NCBI GenBank assembly: GCA_903899865.1
Contig: CAIUKZ010000486.1
Coordinates: 1-11,829 of the forward strand
From: an uncultured Bacteroidales bacterium
GTDB taxonomy: Bacteria; Bacteroidota; Bacteroidia; Bacteroidales; Paludibacteraceae
DNA length: 11,829 nt
Direction of reading: 5' to 3'
Positions 7,878 to 11,829 of the stretch are shown here, one piece after another. The notes beneath the pieces are model-generated. The model ran no database searches, was not told the DNA's origin, and saw only the letters and a list, made by a program, of their open reading frames with translations. A program made the translations under genes and the position numbers. The stretch's first letter is position 1. Each line of letters opens with the position of its first letter.

Positions 7878-7991
7878 GCGTTTTTTCTCCCGTTTTAAGA
7901 AATTGTTAGTCTCAGGATGTGTGTCATTCTTGTTTGTTTGATAGACATACTTTGCAATTTGTAATATTTTGTGTGTAATTTTCATATATTC

Positions 7992-9827
7992 ATGATACCT
8001 TTTTTTAACCGTCTCACAAGACTTATTCCATTCATTTTTATATTATTCACGTTGTTTGGGTTGCTTTACTCACAAGTAAAGCCCAAACAATTGAGACAGG
8101 AAGTACTCCAAAATCAATCACCTGCACCTACAAAATCTCCCAAAAAAATTGCGAAGCAAATTCAGACTCTATCTGCTCCAGCTCCAGCACCTCCTCTTAC
8201 TCCTGCGTCCACAAAAGGGTCTACTTTGGTCTATTTGGAAAATTCCGAATCGCTTAGTTTTGATAAATTGATGCGTCCTGATGTTCAAGTGCTTAAAGGA
8301 AATGTGAAATTTAAACATGACAATATGATTATGTTTTGTGATTCGGCTTATTTTTACGAACAAGCTAATTCGCTCGACGCTTTTGGACATGTTATCATCA
8401 ATCAAGCCGATACACTTTTTGTTTACAGCGATGTGCTCTATTATGATGGCAATACAAAGCTTGCCAGACTTCGCAGAAATGTCAGGATGGAGAATCGAAA
8501 AACTGTTTTAACCACCGACAGTCTGAATTATGATCGAGCTGTAAACCTTGCCTACTTTTATACTGGTGGAAAAATTGTGGATGATGTCAATGTGTTGACA
8601 TCGATTTGGGGACAGTATTCACCCACTACCAATTTGGCTTTGTTCAAGACCAAAGTCCGACTGGTGAATAAAAATTTCACGCTCGAATCCGACACCCTTA
8701 AGTATAATACCAAATCAAAAATTGCAGATCTTGTTGGAAAATCGCACATTATTTACAACAAAGAAACTGATATTTATTCCACTCGCGGATGGTATAATAC
8801 CTCTACTGAGCGAATGATGCTGCTGGACAGGTCTCGAATAGTGCAAAAGGATAAAAAAACTATGATTGGAGATACCATTTTCTATGACAAAAAAATGAAA
8901 TATGGTGAGGGCTTCTCTAAAGTAGAATTGACTGATACAGCCCAGAAATCTACGTTAAAGGGCAATTATGTTTCCTATTATGAAGTAAGTAAACGTGGCT
9001 TAGCCACCGATTCTGCCTTGCTCATCGATTGGTCTAGTAAGGACACTTTTTATGTTCATGCTGACACTCTTTACACTGCGAAGGATTCTGTCTATGATAC
9101 ATTCAAGGGGTTTTCGTATGCAAGGTTTTTTAGAAATGACGTACAAGGTCTCTGTGATTCGTTGAGATATTCAGCCCGTGATTCTGTGTTGCATTTATAT
9201 GGACAGCCTGTGGTGTGGTCTGACAACAACCAAATATCAGGCGCATACATCAAAGCCATTTCAAAAAACAAGAAAGTGGATAGAATACATGTAAGAGGCA
9301 GTGCAATGGCCATTCAAAACCCGGATTCAATTTTCTATAATCAAGTGTCTGGAAAGGAAATGATAGCCTACATTGACAGTGGACAATTGAAAAAAGTTTT
9401 TGTAAAAGGCAATGCCGAGACCATCTATTTTCCTCAAGATGATAAGGATTCTACCTTGATAGGTATGAACAAGTCGAAAAGCAGCTCGGTAAACATGACC
9501 TTTCAAAATAAAAAAATCAAACGTGTGTTGCTCACTACTGTTTCTAATGGTACTTTTTCACCGTTGAGTAAGGTCAGCGAACAAAATGGGAAATTGAAAA
9601 ATTTTTTCTGGCTTCAGGACGAGCGTCCCCATTGCATGAACGATGTATTTATTAAGTACGAAGTGTCAAAACGACCTAGAGCAGTATTGGAACCTGAAGA
9701 ACCTCAGGATACTTCTGACAACGTTGCCAAACCAACCATTGCACCTACACCTACTAAAAAGGAAGAAGTGAAAGTTCCAACCACGAAACCCTCACCTCCC
9801 AAGCCTAAAAAGAAGAAGTTATTCTAA
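7992..9827 (+). CDS. OstA/LptA-like LPS transport protein with a proline/lysine-rich tail
   Basis: I chose the ATG at 7992 (611 residues) rather than the in-frame GTG at 7971, because the signal sequence then starts properly (MIPFFNRLTRLIPFIFILFT, cleavage near LLYSQ). A Pro/Ala-rich linker covers about 43-75. From about 90 to 550 the protein is a long run of OstA-fold beta repeats, for example VLKGNVKFKHD, CDSAYFY, DAFGHVIINQADTLFVYSD and LTTDSLNYD. This fold forms the periplasmic bridge that carries LPS from the inner to the outer membrane. There is no obvious C-terminal outer-membrane barrel; instead residues 566-611 are a Pro/Thr/Lys-rich tail ending KPKKKKLF. It therefore looks like an LptA-type protein, not LptD, in line with OstA-like proteins of Bacteroidota. 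Its stop overlaps the convergent acr3 stop by four bases. Confidence 0.88.
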   Translation: MIPFFNRLTRLIPFIFILFTLFGLLYSQVKPKQLRQEVLQNQSPAPTKSPKKIAKQIQTLSAPAPAPPLTPASTKGSTLVYLENSESLSFDKLMRPDVQVLKGNVKFKHDNMIMFCDSAYFYEQANSLDAFGHVIINQADTLFVYSDVLYYDGNTKLARLRRNVRMENRKTVLTTDSLNYDRAVNLAYFYTGGKIVDDVNVLTSIWGQYSPTTNLALFKTKVRLVNKNFTLESDTLKYNTKSKIADLVGKSHIIYNKETDIYSTRGWYNTSTERMMLLDRSRIVQKDKKTMIGDTIFYDKKMKYGEGFSKVELTDTAQKSTLKGNYVSYYEVSKRGLATDSALLIDWSSKDTFYVHADTLYTAKDSVYDTFKGFSYARFFRNDVQGLCDSLRYSARDSVLHLYGQPVVWSDNNQISGAYIKAISKNKKVDRIHVRGSAMAIQNPDSIFYNQVSGKEMIAYIDSGQLKKVFVKGNAETIYFPQDDKDSTLIGMNKSKSSSVNMTFQNKKIKRVLLTTVSNGTFSPLSKVSEQNGKLKNFFWLQDERPHCMNDVFIKYEVSKRPRAVLEPEEPQDTSDNVAKPTIAPTPTKKEEVKVPTTKPSPPKPKKKKLF

Positions 9828-10894
9828 TTGAAATATTTCTTTTGAAAGTGTAATGCAACATTCACTAGTGCTATCATCACTGGCACTTCTACCAATGGGC
9901 CTATAACAGCGGTAAATGCTTCGCCAGAATTGATGCCAAATATCGCTATTGCTACAGCTATGGCTAGTTCGAAATTATTACTAGCAGCCGTAAATGATAA
10001 AGTCGCAGTTTGTTCGTAGGTAGCCCCTAGTTTTCTGCTCATGTAGAATGACACCAAAAACATGATCAGGAAATATATCAATAGCGGAATTGCAATGAGC
10101 ACTACATCCAATGGAATGCTGATGATATACTCTCCTTTAAGGGAGAACATCACAATGATAGTAAAAAGCAAGGCTATCAATGTCAGTGGTGAAATTTTGG
10201 GTATAAAATGGGTGTGATACCATTCCTTGCTTTTGGTTCTGGTAAGTATAAATCGCGTCAAAAATCCTGCTATAAATGGAATCCCAAGATATATAAATAC
10301 ACTTTCGGCTATTTGTCCGATTGTGATGTTAGACACTGCATCACTCGTCGGTATCCCAAACCATGCTGGAGCAATGGCGATAAAAAAATAGGCATAGACA
10401 GAAAAGAATATTACCTGAAAAATACTATTGAATGCCACAAGACCAGCAGCATACTGAGTGTCTCCTTTTGCAAGGTCATTCCATACAATCACCATGGCTA
10501 TGCATCGTGCCAATCCTATCATTATAATGCCATATACATAAGGTAAATGACTGTTGTTATCTCCTGGGGAAATCTTAAAAAGTAATACTGCTAGCGCAAA
10601 CATCAACACTGGTCCAATAACCCAGTTTTGAACCAGAGAAAGGCTTAGTATTTTTGTATTTCTGAATACTTCGCCCAGTTCTTCATATTTCACCTTTGCC
10701 AATGGCGGATACATCATTACTATCAACCCTATGGCGATAGGCAAATTGGTTGTTCCTGATGATAGGCTATTCCAAAAACTTGCTGTTTGTGGCAATAGCC
10801 ATCCTGACACCACACCGATAATCATTGCTAAAAATATCCAAAGTGTTAGATATTTATCCAAAAATGATAGTTTGTTAGAAGGGGTTGTTGGCAT
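9824..10894 (-). CDS. acr3: ACR3-type arsenite efflux permease
   Basis: A 356-residue inner-membrane protein with about ten hydrophobic segments, the usual ACR3 topology and length. It exports trivalent arsenite using the proton motive force. Diagnostic features are the fourth membrane segment with GLARCIAMVIVWNDLAKGD (127-145), including the essential Cys131, and a later segment with SNNFELAIAVAIAIFG (305-320), including the conserved Glu309, followed by GPLVEVPVMIAL. It starts 26 bases after the arsM stop on the same strand, so the two are almost certainly cotranscribed. The 3' end runs straight into the convergent ostA gene. I see no frameshift or missing motif. Confidence 0.95.
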   Translation of the reverse strand: MPTTPSNKLSFLDKYLTLWIFLAMIIGVVSGWLLPQTASFWNSLSSGTTNLPIAIGLIVMMYPPLAKVKYEELGEVFRNTKILSLSLVQNWVIGPVLMFALAVLLFKISPGDNNSHLPYVYGIIMIGLARCIAMVIVWNDLAKGDTQYAAGLVAFNSIFQVIFFSVYAYFFIAIAPAWFGIPTSDAVSNITIGQIAESVFIYLGIPFIAGFLTRFILTRTKSKEWYHTHFIPKISPLTLIALLFTIIVMFSLKGEYIISIPLDVVLIAIPLLIYFLIMFLVSFYMSRKLGATYEQTATLSFTAASNNFELAIAVAIAIFGINSGEAFTAVIGPLVEVPVMIALVNVALHFQKKYFN

Positions 10895-10920
10895 AAGACT
10901 TTTGATTGATCCGTAATTAT

Positions 10921-11724
10921 TTATTTTTTTGCTGACACGGTGATGCTGAAAATTCCAATCTCGTCTTTCTTGAATTGGTGAATTTCTTCGTCAGTCAAAT
11001 AATTCGTAAGAATTTCTTCTGGTAGTTCTACCTTTTTTAGTTTATGTACTACGGTGTTTGAAAATCCTGCATCATTAATCAATCCTAGGTAGTTGTCCAT
11101 ATCTATTGCGCCTGACACACAGCCAGCATACATTTCAGCATCTTGTTGTAATTTTTCTGGAAGTGTACCTTTTATTACTACATCGGACACACAGAAATGT
11201 CCACCAACTACAAGCACTCTCATCATTTCAGCGAATGCTTTTGATTTGTCTGGAACCAGGTTCAGTACACAGTTTGATACAATCACATCAAATTGGTTGT
11301 TTTGAAAAGGCATATTTTCAATGTCTCCCTTGATAAATTCAACGTTAGTGAAGCCCAATTTGGCATTGTTAGCACGTGCTTTTTCTAGCATGGCATCTGT
11401 AAAATCAAGACCAGTGACTTTGCCTTGTTCACCCACTATTGCTCTTGCCACAAAGCAGTCATTGCCAGCACCACTGCCCAGGTCAAGTACGCTGTCGCCT
11501 TGTTTGATGCTTGCAAATTGCGTTGGAATCCCACAACCTAATCCCAAATCGGCATCAGGATTGTAGCCTTTTAGTGCATCGTAGCTTTCACTGAAAATGG
11601 TGTAATCCACTGTTGAACAGCAACCCGTTGCACCACAGCAGGATGTCTCGTTTTGAAGCTTGGATTGTGATGCTATCTGACCATATTTTTCTTGCACCAC
11701 TAGTTTTAAGTCTTTAGGGTTCAT
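10921..11724 (-). CDS. arsM: arsenite S-adenosylmethionine methyltransferase
   Basis: A 267-residue class I methyltransferase that uses S-adenosylmethionine to methylate arsenite, giving methylated and volatile arsenicals. The SAM-binding motif VLDLGSGAGNDCFVA lies at 79-93, and KGDIENMPF at 132-140 marks the next strand. Conserved arsenic-binding cysteines are visible: Cys64 in GLGCGIP, Cys152 in SNCVLNLVP and Cys202 in AGCVSGAI. The N-terminus carries a paired-cysteine stretch SCCGATGCC (Cys29, 30, 35, 36), part of which probably provides the fourth family cysteine. Its ATG overlaps the stop of the upstream arsC-like gene (ATGA), which supports the start and indicates translational coupling. 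acr3 follows, so the cell can either methylate or export arsenite. Confidence 0.95.
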   Translation of the reverse strand: MNPKDLKLVVQEKYGQIASQSKLQNETSCCGATGCCSTVDYTIFSESYDALKGYNPDADLGLGCGIPTQFASIKQGDSVLDLGSGAGNDCFVARAIVGEQGKVTGLDFTDAMLEKARANNAKLGFTNVEFIKGDIENMPFQNNQFDVIVSNCVLNLVPDKSKAFAEMMRVLVVGGHFCVSDVVIKGTLPEKLQQDAEMYAGCVSGAIDMDNYLGLINDAGFSNTVVHKLKKVELPEEILTNYLTDEEIHQFKKDEIGIFSITVSAKK

Positions 11725-11829
11725 AGTTGCGGTTTGATTTGTTCTACATAAAAGCTGTAAAATCCAGCTTTGATTTCGTCTCTTACACGGGTAAATTCAC
11801 TCCAGATAAACTCTTCGGTTCCGACTGCA
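11721..11829 (-). CDS. arsC: probable arsenate reductase (LMW protein-tyrosine-phosphatase type), C-terminal end only
   Basis: The - strand frame is open from the right edge and ends at a TGA that overlaps the arsM start. The 35 visible residues run AVGTEEFIWSEFTRVRDEIK and on to EQIKPQL. The pattern A-GTEE, then F--VRDEIK, matches from memory the C-terminal helix of thioredoxin-coupled ArsC enzymes, which reduce arsenate to arsenite and where this follows an FPDPA motif. The P-loop and redox cysteines lie outside the window, so the call rests on this short tail and on the arsM-acr3 context. Confidence 0.6.
   Translation of the reverse strand, partial: AVGTEEFIWSEFTRVRDEIKAGFYSFYVEQIKPQL

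Noticed and set aside
7937..7971. Promoter before the OstA-like gene: TTTG at 7937-7940 and TAATATTTTG at 7962-7971
   Set aside because: The -7 element has two extra bases relative to TAnnTTTG. The 114-base gap gives no further support, and readthrough from surA is as likely.
7971..7991. GTG at 7971 as start of the OstA-like gene
   Set aside because: It adds seven residues (MCNFHIF) before a complete signal sequence. The ATG at 7992 gives a normal signal peptide.
10208..10546. Open frame of 112 codons on the + strand inside acr3
   Set aside because: It is antisense to a well-conserved membrane protein gene, has no recognisable motif and no start context; it is a shadow frame.

Overview
The window looks like ordinary chromosomal DNA of a member of the Bacteroidota. 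The reasons are low GC content, a Bacteroidota-type gene set (a multi-gene set of periplasmic parvulin/SurA proteins next to an OstA-like protein), the near absence of Shine-Dalgarno sequences before starts, and two perfect copies of the Bacteroidota -7 promoter element TAnnTTTG upstream of genes. I cannot name a genus. There is no tRNA, rRNA, CRISPR array, insertion sequence or phage gene, and no gene-free stretch longer than 300 bases.

Layout, left to right. (1) The 3' part of a long RelA/SpoT-family (p)ppGpp synthetase/hydrolase gene; its HD hydrolase half lies outside the window. (2) A 230-base gap with a good promoter candidate, then guaB (IMP dehydrogenase), which makes the first committed step to GTP, the nucleotide family that Rel consumes. 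(3) An envelope-biogenesis block on the + strand: a secreted double-parvulin peptidyl-prolyl isomerase, a strong stem-loop terminator followed at once by a promoter, a lipoprotein that looks like a parvulin-type chaperone with an eroded isomerase domain, SurA, and an OstA/LptA-like protein of the LPS transport pathway. Together these should handle folding of outer-membrane proteins and export of LPS in the periplasm. (4) A convergent arsenic-resistance operon on the - strand, transcribed from the right edge: the last codons of a probable LMW-PTPase-type arsenate reductase (arsC), arsM (arsenite S-adenosylmethionine methyltransferase) and acr3 (arsenite efflux permease). The arsC stop and arsM start overlap (ATGA). 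The acr3 and ostA stop codons overlap by four bases.

I did not find a convincing new biological system. The observations most worth a second look are the complementary loss of parvulin active-site histidines across the three chaperone genes, the perfect 17-bp inverted repeat that may be both terminator and part of a promoter, the leader hairpins and promoter repeats upstream of guaB and of the lipoprotein gene, and the four-base stop-codon overlap of the ars operon with ostA.
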